Position numbers and translations under genes: made by a program. The notes below the pieces were generated by a model. It was not told the DNA's origin, searched no databases, and worked only from the letters and a program-made list of their open reading frames with translations. From an uncultured Clostridium sp. (lineage in GTDB: Bacteria > Bacillota > Clostridia > Clostridiales > Clostridiaceae), in the NCBI GenBank assembly GCA_900547475.1, contig URGW01000001.1:1-64000 (forward strand): 64,000 nt of DNA, given 5' to 3'. This document shows, one piece after another, positions 34,301 through 43,057 of this stretch (positions within the stretch are counted from its first letter, which is position 1; every line of letters starts with the position of its first letter).

Positions 34301-35238
34301 AAATTTACAATGGAAATATTTCAGAACAATTTAGAATGTTTGATTTAGATTTTAATGCACAATATGTAAGAGTTACAGCAACTGCTGGAACAGATTCATG
34401 GGTTAGAATGTCTGATTTCTCTGTAAATTCTCCAGAAGCTGAGGTTATTTTTGAATCAACTGTTAAACCAGTAAGTGATAGTCATAGATTAAATAATTTA
34501 ATGGATGAAAATATTCAAACTTCTTATATCCCAAGAGCTGAAGTTAAGAGTGGAGATAGAGTAGTTTATAATATATTTGATGGTGCATTAATAAATAATA
34601 TTGAAATATTCCAAAATGAAAGTACAATTTCTAATGCAAAAGTTATTGCAAGAACTTCTGATGACAGAAGAATAGAAGTTGGTACATTAGATAAAGGTTA
34701 CAATGTATTTGCTATGGAAAAACCAGAAGAGATTGTTTCTATAACTTTAGAATTCCAAGATGGTTCAGGAACACCAGAAATATATGAAATAGTAACAGAA
34801 AACTTTACATTAGAGGCTATTAAAGAGTTTGCAAAATCTAATTTAGCACAAGCAAAAGAATTATTAACAAAAACTGAAGGTAAATCAGAAGAGGTTATAA
34901 ATACATTAAAAACAGCATCTTCTGAAGTTGAAAATGCATTAATAGATGGTGCAAATAGAGAAGATTTATTTAAATTAAATAGACAATTAGAAAATGCTAT
35001 TAAGTCATATGTAGAATATAGTGAAGAGACTAAACCAGAAGAAAATCCAGAGGTTACTCCAGGAGAAAAACCTGAAGTTAAACCTGAGCAAAATCCAGAA
35101 AATAAACCAGGAAATAAACCAGGAAATAAACCAAATAAGCTTCCTCAAACAGGAAATTCAGCTGGAGTAGCAGCTTTATTGTTAGGTATGACATCATTAA
35201 TTAGTGGAGCATTTGCTTTCAAAAAGAAGAAAAAATAA
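31354..35238 (+). CDS. Wall-anchored GH84 beta-N-acetylglucosaminidase (hyaluronidase/NagJ-like)
   Basis: A 1294-residue surface enzyme. The signal peptide ends near ATFA (residue 29). A GH20b-like N-terminal domain (about 45-190) precedes the GH84 barrel (about 195-480; VVEGFYGTPWTHQDRL, LNMYIYAPKDDPYHRD), with the catalytic pair Asp309-Asp310 in FAILWDDIF. A helical domain (about 490-640) follows, then several discoidin-like/CBM32 beta domains at about 645-1155 (FDGKLDTAYRSANN, VEYSLDGETWTEIYNG), a FIVAR-like helical part (about 1157-1225), a Pro/Lys/Glu-rich wall linker, and the sortase signal LPQTG at 1263 with a hydrophobic helix and KKKKK tail. Relatives remove terminal GlcNAc from mucin, O-GlcNAc proteins or hyaluronan-type glycans. 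Regulation: cre-containing promoter and leader terminator. Confidence 0.92.
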   Translation: MKRTKLNSILAKVVTTSFIFTTLPTATFAEVVNDNKELVKLQVNIPTVSPTPHNIEGSGEGFILTEKVNIVGQNQADQDAIRELVQALKELGIEVNNDFDENATTIIIGEDDDNIEEMHDFFEGIGKSGAESIEVKEGYVLASNQNEDGKMTIAIEGTDEVGTYYGVKTLKQLLIEESDRNVVPEVYVNDYPTQHVRAVVEGFYGTPWTHQDRLDQFKFYGENKLNMYIYAPKDDPYHRDQWRDPYPQEEMARMQELINTANENKVDFVFAISPGKDIDINSEADYKALVDKCESLYDMGVRSFAILWDDIFTDDGAGQAAIMNRFNAEFVKTKEGVKPLITVPTQYWGTSMFNGSEVKPYTEGFSKNLDKDIEVMWTGEHVIPESVTLEDAEKVNSLYGRKMLLWWNYPVTDYKVDKLALGPIYNLGNDLATKIGGFIINPMEFAEASKISIHTGADYAWNTEAYNYDKAWDNAIADVVGEELKESFKVFADHSTKLDTGRDDAPEMRAVMDEFWKKVDNRQIPAAELENLKENFGVIKSAVADTQGKLHKAMLDEVAPQLQKLTNYADAATTAADMVIAMLNSDNKSWWDLKTQLSAQIDILNESKAIISDKVLDDFVKQANSKTDSMYFEGVLKDQVKTYSYSGSVSENISSLKFEEWYNGKAPYEVSNMFDGKLDTAYRSANNVKAGDEIVVDLGKVENLNNIYMLMGRTSHDTAIMKGNVQISVDGVEWKTVLENNDFREVFVGDLNESARYIKYVATEDQENQVYVREFMVNKNTVSGIRTNVEGSFEYNKSVVGRNEVNSVVAKEKVTLKVGDNIGLELPEYKYVTSINVNSNVKGNVEYTINGMDWFVLGEVNGETTLSLEKPQVVKQVRFVATEEKSTKNFTMDLVIEGKGEESVTTNRNGSGEYKDLNAIVDGDVDSSFISSGALKQGDYFTLNLGKVTNVRNIQFIGDRNFGGDRIREGKVEYSLDGETWTEIYNGNISEQFRMFDLDFNAQYVRVTATAGTDSWVRMSDFSVNSPEAEVIFESTVKPVSDSHRLNNLMDENIQTSYIPRAEVKSGDRVVYNIFDGALINNIEIFQNESTISNAKVIARTSDDRRIEVGTLDKGYNVFAMEKPEEIVSITLEFQDGSGTPEIYEIVTENFTLEAIKEFAKSNLAQAKELLTKTEGKSEEVINTLKTASSEVENALIDGANREDLFKLNRQLENAIKSYVEYSEETKPEENPEVTPGEKPEVKPEQNPENKPGNKPGNKPNKLPQTGNSAGVAALLLGMTSLISGAFAFKKKKK

Positions 35239-35243
35239 TATTT

Positions 35244-35300
35244 AAAAAAGAAAAACTTGGGAAATATTTTTATAGTATTTTCTAAGTTTTTCTTTTTTTA
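35244..35300 (+). terminator. Terminator after the GH84 gene
   Basis: AAAAAAGAAAAACTTGGGAA pairs with TTTTCTAAGTTTTTCTTTTT, a long stem with a T-rich tail. Confidence 0.8.
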
Positions 35301-35415
35301 ATTAAGTTATAAATTATTATATACATAAAAATTAATTAATAATAGAAGAAAAAACATAAATTACATGGTATAATTTTAAGGAATATAAAATAGATAGTGG
35401 GAGACGAGTCGAGAT

Positions 35416-36504
35416 ATGACATTTGACAAAATTATAATATGGTTAATGGCAATAGGAATACTTATTGGAGCTATTGACAGATTACTTAAAAATAAATTTG
35501 GATTAGGAGAAAAATTTGAGGATGGGCTCAACTCAATGGGGCCTTTAGCTCTTAGTATGGTTGGTATAGTTAGTTTATCACCAGTAATATCTAATATTTT
35601 AGGGCCAATAATAATACCTTTTTACAAATTTTTGGGTGCAGATCCAGCAATGTTTGCTTCAATTTTAGCCAATGATATGGGGGGGTATCAGTTAGCTTTA
35701 TCATTAGGTGAAAATAAAGAAATTGCTTTATTTTCTGGATTAATAGTTGCATCTATGTTGGGATGTACTATAGTATTTTCAATTCCTGTTGCATTAGGCT
35801 TAATAGAAGAAAAAGATAAAGAGTTTTTTGCAAAAGGATTATTAATAGGATTATCAACTATACCGTTAGGTTCAATTATTGGCGGATTAATAATGAAAAT
35901 AAATATAAAGCTACTTTTAATAAATATTATTCCTATTATTTTAATTTCCTTAATACTAATTTTAGGATTGAAATTTTTCCAAGCTACAATGATAAAAGGT
36001 GTATTATATTTTGGAAAATTTATTATGTGGATTAGCACAATAGGTTTAGCAGCAGCAGCTTTTGAGAGCTTAACTGGAGTAGTATTAATAAAAGGAATGG
36101 CACCTATTAATGAAGGAATGAATGTAGTAATAAATATTGGAATAGTTCTGTTAGGAACATTTCCTATGTTAACATTAATAATTAATTTATTGGACAAACC
36201 TCTTAGAAAATTAGGGAAATATATAGGATTAGATTCTACAAGTGTAGCAGGTATAATTTTTTCATTAGCAAATAGTATCCCTGTTTTTAAAATGTTAAAA
36301 GATATGAATAATAAAGGAAAGATAATAAATGTAGCATGGCTAGTTTCAGCCACATCAACTTTAGGTGCTCATTTAGGATTTACAGCTGGTGTTGAAACAA
36401 AAATGATAATTCCAGTGATATTAAGTAAGTTATTCGCTGGATTATGTGCAATTGTAATAGCAGTAATTTTTACAAGAGGTAGTGAGGAAAAGAAAAATAT
36501 ATAA
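35416..36504 (+). CDS. eutH: Ethanolamine transporter EutH
   Basis: A 362-residue, roughly 10-helix membrane protein with the EutH pattern: MAIGILIGAIDRLLKNKFGL at the start, FEDGLNSMGPLALSMVGI, ASILANDMGGYQLALSLG and WLVSATSTLGAHLGFTAGVE. EutH imports ethanolamine, important at low external concentration or low pH. None of the enzyme or shell genes of ethanolamine use is in this window; it is flanked by terminators and stands alone. The start ATG 35416 has a poorly spaced GGGAGA upstream. Confidence 0.9.
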   Translation: MTFDKIIIWLMAIGILIGAIDRLLKNKFGLGEKFEDGLNSMGPLALSMVGIVSLSPVISNILGPIIIPFYKFLGADPAMFASILANDMGGYQLALSLGENKEIALFSGLIVASMLGCTIVFSIPVALGLIEEKDKEFFAKGLLIGLSTIPLGSIIGGLIMKINIKLLLINIIPIILISLILILGLKFFQATMIKGVLYFGKFIMWISTIGLAAAAFESLTGVVLIKGMAPINEGMNVVINIGIVLLGTFPMLTLIINLLDKPLRKLGKYIGLDSTSVAGIIFSLANSIPVFKMLKDMNNKGKIINVAWLVSATSTLGAHLGFTAGVETKMIIPVILSKLFAGLCAIVIAVIFTRGSEEKKNI

Positions 36505-36550
36505 AAATATAATTAAATATCTAAAGCAAAATTACACTTAACATATTATA

Positions 36551-36597
36551 GAAGAAATCTTAGTTATTTTATTTTTAAACTAAGCTTTCTTTTTTAT
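36551..36597 (+). terminator. Terminator after eutH
   Basis: AAGAAATCTTAGTT pairs with AACTAAGCTTTCTT, followed by TTTTATTTT. Confidence 0.75.
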
Positions 36598-36706
36598 TTT
36601 ATATTTAATAATGAAATAAAAAGTTTAATTAACATAAGAAATAGTGTATAATATCCATTAATTAAAATTATGAAAATATATCATATTAAGAGAGGAGAAT
36701 TAAATT

Positions 36707-37852
36707 TTGAAAAACTTTTTAGGAGATAAGTTTAAGGAATATTGGGGAATAGTTACATATGTAATAATTTTAGCTTATGCAATTTTTAATTTTAAAAATC
36801 TTATTTCTGGTGCCACGAATATAATAGGAATAATTTCACCATTTATTATAGGAATTGCAATAGCCTTTGTATTAAATTTAATTATGGTAATTTTTGAGAA
36901 GAAAATATTTAGTTTTTTAGATAATAAAAAATATATAAAGTATTCAAAATTTAAAAGACCATTATCAGTAGCTTTAACTTTTATACTTGTATTTGTGGTA
37001 ATTATAGGATTAATTAGATTTATAATTCCACAGCTTATTGATAGTATATCTACATTAACTAATGCAGTACCATCATATATGAAATCATTTGAAGTATTAA
37101 TAAGCAAGTATGTTAGTCATACAGAAATATTAAATACAGTATGGAATAATTTTTTATCTGCCTGGAAGGAAGTTCTTCAGTTTACTGGACAAATATTGGC
37201 ATCATCGTTATCAGGTGTATTAAATATTACTTTAGGTTTTACTAGTGGATTATTTAATTTTATTATTTCTCTATTTTTTGCAATATATATGTTATTAAAT
37301 AAAGAAAAATTACAATTAGGAATGAAAAAAGTTTTATATGCTTTTAGTGGAAAGAAGTTTGCTGATAAAGTAATGTATTTGGGAAAAATATCAAATGAAG
37401 CTTTTTCTAATTATATTGGTGGACAATTTATAGAAGCAATTATTATAGGAGTTTTATGCTTCATAGGAATGATTATATTAAATATGCCATATGCATTACT
37501 TATAAGTGTTATAATATCAGTAACAGCTTTAATACCTATTTTTGGAGCATTTATAGGGACTATACCTTCAGCTTTTATAATTTTAATAATAGATCCAATG
37601 AAAGCTCTTTGGTTTATATTATTTATAATTATACTTCAGCAAATAGAGGGGAATTTAATTTATCCTAAAGTTGTAGGGGGATCCATAGGATTACCACCGA
37701 TATGGGTAATATTAGCTATGGTTATTGGAGGAAATACATTTGGACTTATAGGAATATTATTAGGTATACCTATATTTTCTGTAATATATAAGGTATTTAA
37801 GGATATTGTAGATAAAAGATTAAATAATAAAGATATTAAAATTACGAATTAA
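36707..37852 (+). CDS. AI-2E-family transporter (UPF0118/PerM type)
   Basis: A 381-residue membrane protein with about eight helices. It shows the family pattern ISPFIIGIAIAFVLNLIM near the start, the extracytoplasmic loop at about 105-165, SLFFAIYMLLNKEKL, EAFSNYIGGQFIEAIIIGVL, and the C-terminal IFGAFIGTIPSAFIIL and GNLIYPKVVGGSIGLPPIW. Members export small molecules; one E. coli member affects autoinducer-2, others are Na+/H+ antiporters. The substrate here is unknown. The start is a TTG at 36707 behind GAGGAG. Confidence 0.85.
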   Translation: MKNFLGDKFKEYWGIVTYVIILAYAIFNFKNLISGATNIIGIISPFIIGIAIAFVLNLIMVIFEKKIFSFLDNKKYIKYSKFKRPLSVALTFILVFVVIIGLIRFIIPQLIDSISTLTNAVPSYMKSFEVLISKYVSHTEILNTVWNNFLSAWKEVLQFTGQILASSLSGVLNITLGFTSGLFNFIISLFFAIYMLLNKEKLQLGMKKVLYAFSGKKFADKVMYLGKISNEAFSNYIGGQFIEAIIIGVLCFIGMIILNMPYALLISVIISVTALIPIFGAFIGTIPSAFIILIIDPMKALWFILFIIILQQIEGNLIYPKVVGGSIGLPPIWVILAMVIGGNTFGLIGILLGIPIFSVIYKVFKDIVDKRLNNKDIKITN

Positions 37853-37946
37853 TAAGAAAAAGTAATTAAAAAAGAAATGTATTAGGATTAAATATAATTA
37901 GTATTTTTAATAAAAGTATTAGATTAAGGTATTTAAAATAAATATT

Positions 37947-37994
37947 AAAGATTAAGCCACTAGGAAATAAAATTCTTAGTGGCTTAATCTTTAA
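37947..37994. terminator. Bidirectional terminator between convergent genes
   Basis: AAAGATTAAGCCACTAGGAA pairs with TTCTTAGTGGCTTAATCTTT. It serves the AI-2E gene and the minus-strand MFS gene, whose stop codon lies in the right arm. Confidence 0.85.
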
Positions 37995-39277
37995 ATTTTA
38001 CGTTCTACGTATTTATGACGTAAGTGGCACTTACAATTTTTATTATATCTTTCAATAATAATAGATCGATCAAATAATTTAGATACCTTTATATAGAAGA
38101 AAGTAATTACTATAATTAATACACAAAATCCATAAATATAAATTCCTCTAAAATTAATATTTTCAATAATAAACCCACCAATAAAATTACCTATAGCACA
38201 AGCTAAACTATTAACTAATAGTTTTACTCCAGCAAAAACATCTCTATTATCAAGTTCAATGTGGCTCATCATAGAGCTATCTAAAGAAGAGCCAACAAGG
38301 CAGGCAAAAGCAGATCTGCTTATCAACATAATAATAAAAAATATTTTTGAAATATTAAAGCTTAATAAAATCATGCTTGTAGCTAGTGATATTAGAGATA
38401 CTATTTCAAATGTTTTTATACTAAATTTTTCGATTATGATTGGCATAGTTAAAATTCCAACCATATTTAATGTGGTTATAATAAAGCTTATTATTGATAT
38501 ATATGTATTACTTAAACCAAATTGGGTTTTTAAAATTAAGTTATTATAGGGCCAAACAGCGCTTCCACCTATAGCAATTATAAAAAGGAATATTGCAAAA
38601 ATACGCATAGATTTATGTGATTTTAATAAAGTTATAGTGTTACTTATTGAGTTTTTTAATATTCTATCATCTGCTTTAATTCTTTTGTCTCTAGGAAGTA
38701 AGAACAATCTTAAAGTAAAAGCAATGAAAATTAAAATTATTGATAAAAAGAATAATTTTCTATATCCTATGTTTTCAAACAGTGGAATTTTATTTATATT
38801 TCCTGCAAGTAACCCTCCAAGGGTTGATGCAATAAAGTTAATTGAAGACTTATAACTATAAGCACAACATTCTTTATCAGGTGTTGTATATGAATATAAT
38901 AATTGAAGTTCTGTAACTTGTATAAAACATAAGCCTATATTAATTAAAATTTGAGAAATTAAAAGTAAAAAAAAGTTTGTAAATAAGATATAAGAACCTA
39001 TGCCTAAAGCACTTAGAAGACAACCCAATAGCAAAATAGTTTTTCTGCCTAATATATGCATAAAAGGTCCTAAGAAAAATCCAATAATTGAAAATAATGA
39101 ACCTATAGAAAAAATAAGTCCTATTTTATCTGAAGGAATATTAATATCATTTAAATAAAGAATTTGTAAGAAGCTATATATTCCAAATGCAAATGCTAAG
39201 GCTAACTCACTTAAGACCATTATTTGGACATTTCGTGAGAATGTAGTATAAGTTTTAAGTGTTTTAAATTCTTTCAT
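37991..39277 (-). CDS. MFS transporter
   Basis: A 428-residue, 12-helix major facilitator. The N-half has ELALAFAFGIYSFLQILYL, then SIGSLFSIIGFFLGPFMHIL and GRKTILLLGCLLSALGIGSY, the usual loop 2-3 motif. The C-terminus is basic and Cys/His-containing (YNKNCKCHLRHKYVERKI). It is an exporter-like branch with unknown substrate. The start ATG has AGAGGT upstream. It is a single gene with no regulator beside it. Confidence 0.8.
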   Translation of the reverse strand: MKEFKTLKTYTTFSRNVQIMVLSELALAFAFGIYSFLQILYLNDINIPSDKIGLIFSIGSLFSIIGFFLGPFMHILGRKTILLLGCLLSALGIGSYILFTNFFLLLISQILINIGLCFIQVTELQLLYSYTTPDKECCAYSYKSSINFIASTLGGLLAGNINKIPLFENIGYRKLFFLSIILIFIAFTLRLFLLPRDKRIKADDRILKNSISNTITLLKSHKSMRIFAIFLFIIAIGGSAVWPYNNLILKTQFGLSNTYISIISFIITTLNMVGILTMPIIIEKFSIKTFEIVSLISLATSMILLSFNISKIFFIIMLISRSAFACLVGSSLDSSMMSHIELDNRDVFAGVKLLVNSLACAIGNFIGGFIIENINFRGIYIYGFCVLIIVITFFYIKVSKLFDRSIIIERYNKNCKCHLRHKYVERKI

Positions 39278-39474
39278 AGCATATACCTCTAAGTAATTTT
39301 AATTTTAAATGTTTCTATGTTTAGGATAAGCTATATTTGTAAATTTTATGTGTTGTAAATAACAAGAGAGTTAATTAAAAATATGTATAAAATCATAAAA
39401 AATAAAATTATATATAAAAGATATAAGAATAACTGGATAGTTTAAGGGTAAATATAAATATGGAGGTGATTGAA

Positions 39475-39630
39475 TTGGTAACAAAACAAAGAAATACTAA
39501 AAAGAAAATGGCATCCTTAGGACTTAAAAAGGATAGTAATGGAGATTATACATATATAGATCCAAGTGATACAACATCAGAATTTGTACCAGTTAGAAAA
39601 AGAAAACAAACAAAAGAAAATAAAGCTTAA
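39475..39630 (+). CDS. 51-residue basic protein, unknown
   Basis: TTG 39475 lies eight bases after GGAGG and opens 51 codons: a very basic start (MVTKQRNTKKKMASLGLKKD), a middle DYTYIDPSDTTSEFVPV, and a basic tail RKRKQTKENKA. A terminator-like hairpin follows. It has no membrane segment and no family I recognise. The strong ribosome binding site and own terminator argue that it is real. The charge suggests a nucleic-acid-binding protein, which is inference only. Confidence 0.6.
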   Translation: MVTKQRNTKKKMASLGLKKDSNGDYTYIDPSDTTSEFVPVRKRKQTKENKA

Positions 39631-39665
39631 ACTATATAATTTAATAGTGAGTTCTTTATAATATA

Positions 39666-39710
39666 AAAGGTTGAAATATAGTTTTTTTCTATGTTTGACC
39701 TTTTTTTTTG
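39666..39710 (+). terminator. Terminator after the 51-residue ORF
   Basis: AAAGGTTGAAATATAG pairs (with G-U pairs) with CTATGTTTGACCTTT, followed by a long T run. Confidence 0.75.
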
Positions 39711-40033
39711 CTAATAATCGTTTATCTATATAGTACTATAACATTATTTAATAGTTTTATGAAGGAATTAAACTTGATTTTAGATAGAATACTTAGTAAA
39801 AAAGCTAAAATTTTAGTATTAAAAAATATAATAATAAAATATTTATTATCTTAATTAATATCATCGTAAATGATGAAAAAAGAAAAAATAAATCCAATAA
39901 ATACTATAATTTATGTGATATTTTTCGGGTATTTATAAAAAATATTTAATATTATAATGAAAACATATACATTTTGGCTATATTTTTGTTTAAAAATTAT
40001 AAATTAAAATTTATATAAAGGGATGGAATAGAA
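39711..40033 (+). other. 323-base AT-rich gap before the GH2 gene
   Basis: No gene is seen. It presumably holds the promoter of the GH2 gene. The weak inverted repeat AATACT...AGTATT near 39787-39821 is the only structure I see; no clear cre or other operator stands out. Confidence 0.3.
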
Positions 40034-42814
40034 ATGATAAAGATAAATTTACATGGAAAATGGAATTTTCAATTAGATGATGATAAAACAGGAATTAATG
40101 ATGAATTATTTAAAAAAGAGTTAAATGATACAATTATTTTGCCAACAACAACATCAGAAGCAAAGAAGGGGAAAATAAATACTAATAGGGAAGTGAGTTT
40201 TCTTACTGATTTATATAAATTTGAAGGCTTTGCATGGTTTTCTAAAGAGATAGAATTTACAGAAAATTATAGTGATAGTTATATAGAATTAGTTATGGAA
40301 AGAACAAGAGTAACTCATCTTTGGATAGATGATAAATATGTAGGTACTTATAATAGTTTATGTACTTCACATCATTATGATATTACTTCTTACATAAGCA
40401 AAAATAAACATAAGATAACAATAATGGTTGATAATACTTCATATCCAACAAAAGGTGGACATATGACTTCACCAGATACTCAAACAAATTGGAATGGTAT
40501 AACAGGAGAAATTTCAATAAATATTACTAATAAGACAAGATTATCTAATGTTAAGTTTTATCCTAACATAGAAGATAAAACTGTTACGGTAAAAGGAAAT
40601 ATTTTAGGTGATAAAATTGATAAAATTTCCTTAATAGCATTTGATTATAATAAAACATTTGAGAAACAAAGTTACAATATAAATAATAATTCTTTTGAGG
40701 TTAAGTATTTTATGAGTGAAGATGTAGAGTTTTGGAGTGAATATAATCCACATACTTATAAAATGGAAATTAGAATTGAAAAAGATAAGCAAATTTTAAA
40801 TGAAGATATATATTCCTTTGGAATGGTTTCTTTTAAAACTAACGAAAAGAAATTTTTGATAAATGGAAAAGAAACATTTCTTAGGGGGAAACATGATGGA
40901 CTAATCTTTCTACTTACAGGCTATGCACCAACAGATATAGAAAGTTGGATAAAAGTTTTAAAGACATCAAAGGAATATGGTATTAATCACTATAGATTCC
41001 ATACATGTTGTCCACCTAAAGCAGCCTTTGAAGCAGCTGATATGCTTGGTATTTATATGGAGCCAGAATTACCTTTCTGGGGAACAATAACTAAAGAAGA
41101 TGATGAAAATCATGATGCAGCAATGCAAGCTTATTTAATTGAAGAAGGATATAGAATGTTAGATGAATTTGGTAATCATCCTTCTTTTGTTATGATGTCT
41201 TTAGGTAATGAATTATGGGGGAGTAAGGAAGCTTTAAATTCTATTATTAAGGGATATAAAGAATATGATAATAGACATCTTTATGTACAAGGATGTAACA
41301 ATTTCCAATGGGCTCCATGTATTTTAGAAGAGGATGATTTCTTTAGTGGAGTTCGTTTTTCTAGAGATAGATTATACAGAGGTTCATATGCAATGTGTGA
41401 TGCACCACAAGGCCATATTCAAACAGATGCTCCAAATACAAATCATAATTACGATGAAATCATAAGGCCATCAGCAAGTAAGAAAGGTTCAGCAGGTGAA
41501 GTAGGAGTTAAACAAATTCAATATGGAACAGGAGTAAAAGAAGTAATTGTATCTGAAACAGAAGAGTTTATTCCTAATGTTCCTGTTATCTCACATGAAA
41601 TTGGCCAATATGAAACTTTCCCTAATTTCAAGGAAATAGATAAATATACAGGAGTATTAAGAGCAAGGAATTTTGAAGTATTTAAAGAGCGATTAGAAGA
41701 AAAAGGCTTGATTGATAAGGCAGATATGTATTTTAAAGCTTCTGGTAAATTAGCTGCAGATTGTTATAAAAGAGAGTTAGAAACTGCATTTAGAAGTAAT
41801 GAGTTAGCTGGATTTCAATTATTGGATTTGCAAGACTTTAGTGGGCAAGGAACTGCTTTGGTTGGAATTTTAGATGCTTTTATGGATAATAAGGGAATAA
41901 TATCAGAAGAGAAATGGAGAGAATTCTGTTCGGATTGTGTATTGCTTGGAGAATTTTCAAAATATGTCTGGAACTCGAAAGAAGAGTTTAAATGTAATAT
42001 AAAAATTACAAATTATAAGAAAGAAATGAAATCTGATATTATAATAAAAGCAGAACTTTTAAGTGATACAGAGGCTGTTTGGAGTAAAGAAATACAAATA
42101 AATAAACTTCATATTGGAGTTAATAATTTAGCTAGTTTAAGTTTTAAATTACCTGATTGTAAAATACCACAAAAATATATATTAAAATTATCTAGTACTA
42201 CTTTAAGTATTTCAAATCATTATGATTTATGGGTATATCCAATAGTACCAGAAATAGATAATAAAGATATTCTTATTACAAATAATTTAGATGAGTTATT
42301 GAATGGTATTTCAAATAATAAAAATATTTTATATTATCCAGGTGAAGATGAAATTTTAAATTCTATAGAGGGAACTTATTGTACAGATTTCTGGTGCTAT
42401 CCAATGTTTAGATCTATTTCAGAGAGTATGGGTAAACCAATTCCAGTAGGAACTATGGGGTTATTAATAAATGAAAAACATCCAGCGTTAGAAAATTTTC
42501 CATGTGAATTTTATTCAACACAACAATGGTGGCACATTGTTATGAATTCTCAATTATCAATTTTAGATGATGTAAAAATACATCCAATTGTACAAATGAT
42601 TGATAATTTCGAAAGAAATCATTTGTTAGGATTAATTTATGAATTTAAGGTAAATGAGTCTAATATATTAGTTTGTACTTCACCACTTGAGGATATAAAG
42701 GATAGTAGAGAATCACAATGGCTTAGATATAGTTTAATTGAATATATTAAATCAGATAATTTTAAACCTGAAAAAACTATAGATATTGATATGTTAATAA
42801 AAAAACGAATGTAA
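40034..42814 (+). CDS. Glycoside hydrolase family 2 enzyme (intracellular)
   Basis: A 926-residue enzyme without signal peptide. The N-terminal sugar-binding domain has FAWFSKEIEFT and THLWIDDKYVGTYNS. An immunoglobulin-like domain follows (about 175-270), then the TIM barrel (about 275-640) with FLRGKHDGL, INHYRFHTCCPP and MEPELPFWG. The general acid/base is Glu393 in SLGNELWG and the nucleophile is probably Glu522 in ISHEIGQYE. The C-terminal 280 residues are beta-rich. It should remove a terminal beta-linked sugar (galactose, mannose or glucuronate) from imported oligosaccharides; the specificity cannot be read. The start ATG 40034 has AAAGGGATGG upstream. No partner genes adjoin. Confidence 0.88.
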   Translation: MIKINLHGKWNFQLDDDKTGINDELFKKELNDTIILPTTTSEAKKGKINTNREVSFLTDLYKFEGFAWFSKEIEFTENYSDSYIELVMERTRVTHLWIDDKYVGTYNSLCTSHHYDITSYISKNKHKITIMVDNTSYPTKGGHMTSPDTQTNWNGITGEISINITNKTRLSNVKFYPNIEDKTVTVKGNILGDKIDKISLIAFDYNKTFEKQSYNINNNSFEVKYFMSEDVEFWSEYNPHTYKMEIRIEKDKQILNEDIYSFGMVSFKTNEKKFLINGKETFLRGKHDGLIFLLTGYAPTDIESWIKVLKTSKEYGINHYRFHTCCPPKAAFEAADMLGIYMEPELPFWGTITKEDDENHDAAMQAYLIEEGYRMLDEFGNHPSFVMMSLGNELWGSKEALNSIIKGYKEYDNRHLYVQGCNNFQWAPCILEEDDFFSGVRFSRDRLYRGSYAMCDAPQGHIQTDAPNTNHNYDEIIRPSASKKGSAGEVGVKQIQYGTGVKEVIVSETEEFIPNVPVISHEIGQYETFPNFKEIDKYTGVLRARNFEVFKERLEEKGLIDKADMYFKASGKLAADCYKRELETAFRSNELAGFQLLDLQDFSGQGTALVGILDAFMDNKGIISEEKWREFCSDCVLLGEFSKYVWNSKEEFKCNIKITNYKKEMKSDIIIKAELLSDTEAVWSKEIQINKLHIGVNNLASLSFKLPDCKIPQKYILKLSSTTLSISNHYDLWVYPIVPEIDNKDILITNNLDELLNGISNNKNILYYPGEDEILNSIEGTYCTDFWCYPMFRSISESMGKPIPVGTMGLLINEKHPALENFPCEFYSTQQWWHIVMNSQLSILDDVKIHPIVQMIDNFERNHLLGLIYEFKVNESNILVCTSPLEDIKDSRESQWLRYSLIEYIKSDNFKPEKTIDIDMLIKKRM

Positions 42815-42844
42815 ATATATGTATTAAAAGAGTTTTAAAAATAG

Positions 42845-42888
42845 AAATTCCTGTGCACATAAAAGCTTTAGTGCACAGGAATTTTTGT
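42845..42888 (+). terminator. Terminator after the GH2 gene
   Basis: AAATTCCTGTGCAC pairs perfectly with GTGCACAGGAATTT, followed by TTG. Confidence 0.85.
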
Positions 42889-43057
42889 AATAAACAAACT
42901 AGTACCTTAACTTTATAAGTTTATTTTTAGTTTATAATTTAGTATTATTATAAAAGTAAAAATCTATTTATAGGAAATCATTTAATTAAGTAGATTTTAT
43001 TTAATGATAATTTTTTAGACAAAATTTAATTTTATTAATACTAAAGGCAGGAATATT

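Noticed and set aside
35688..36353. 221-codon open frame on the minus strand within eutH
   Set aside because: It is a shadow of a hydrophobic gene: rich in Ile, Asn and Pro as expected from the complement, with no start signals.
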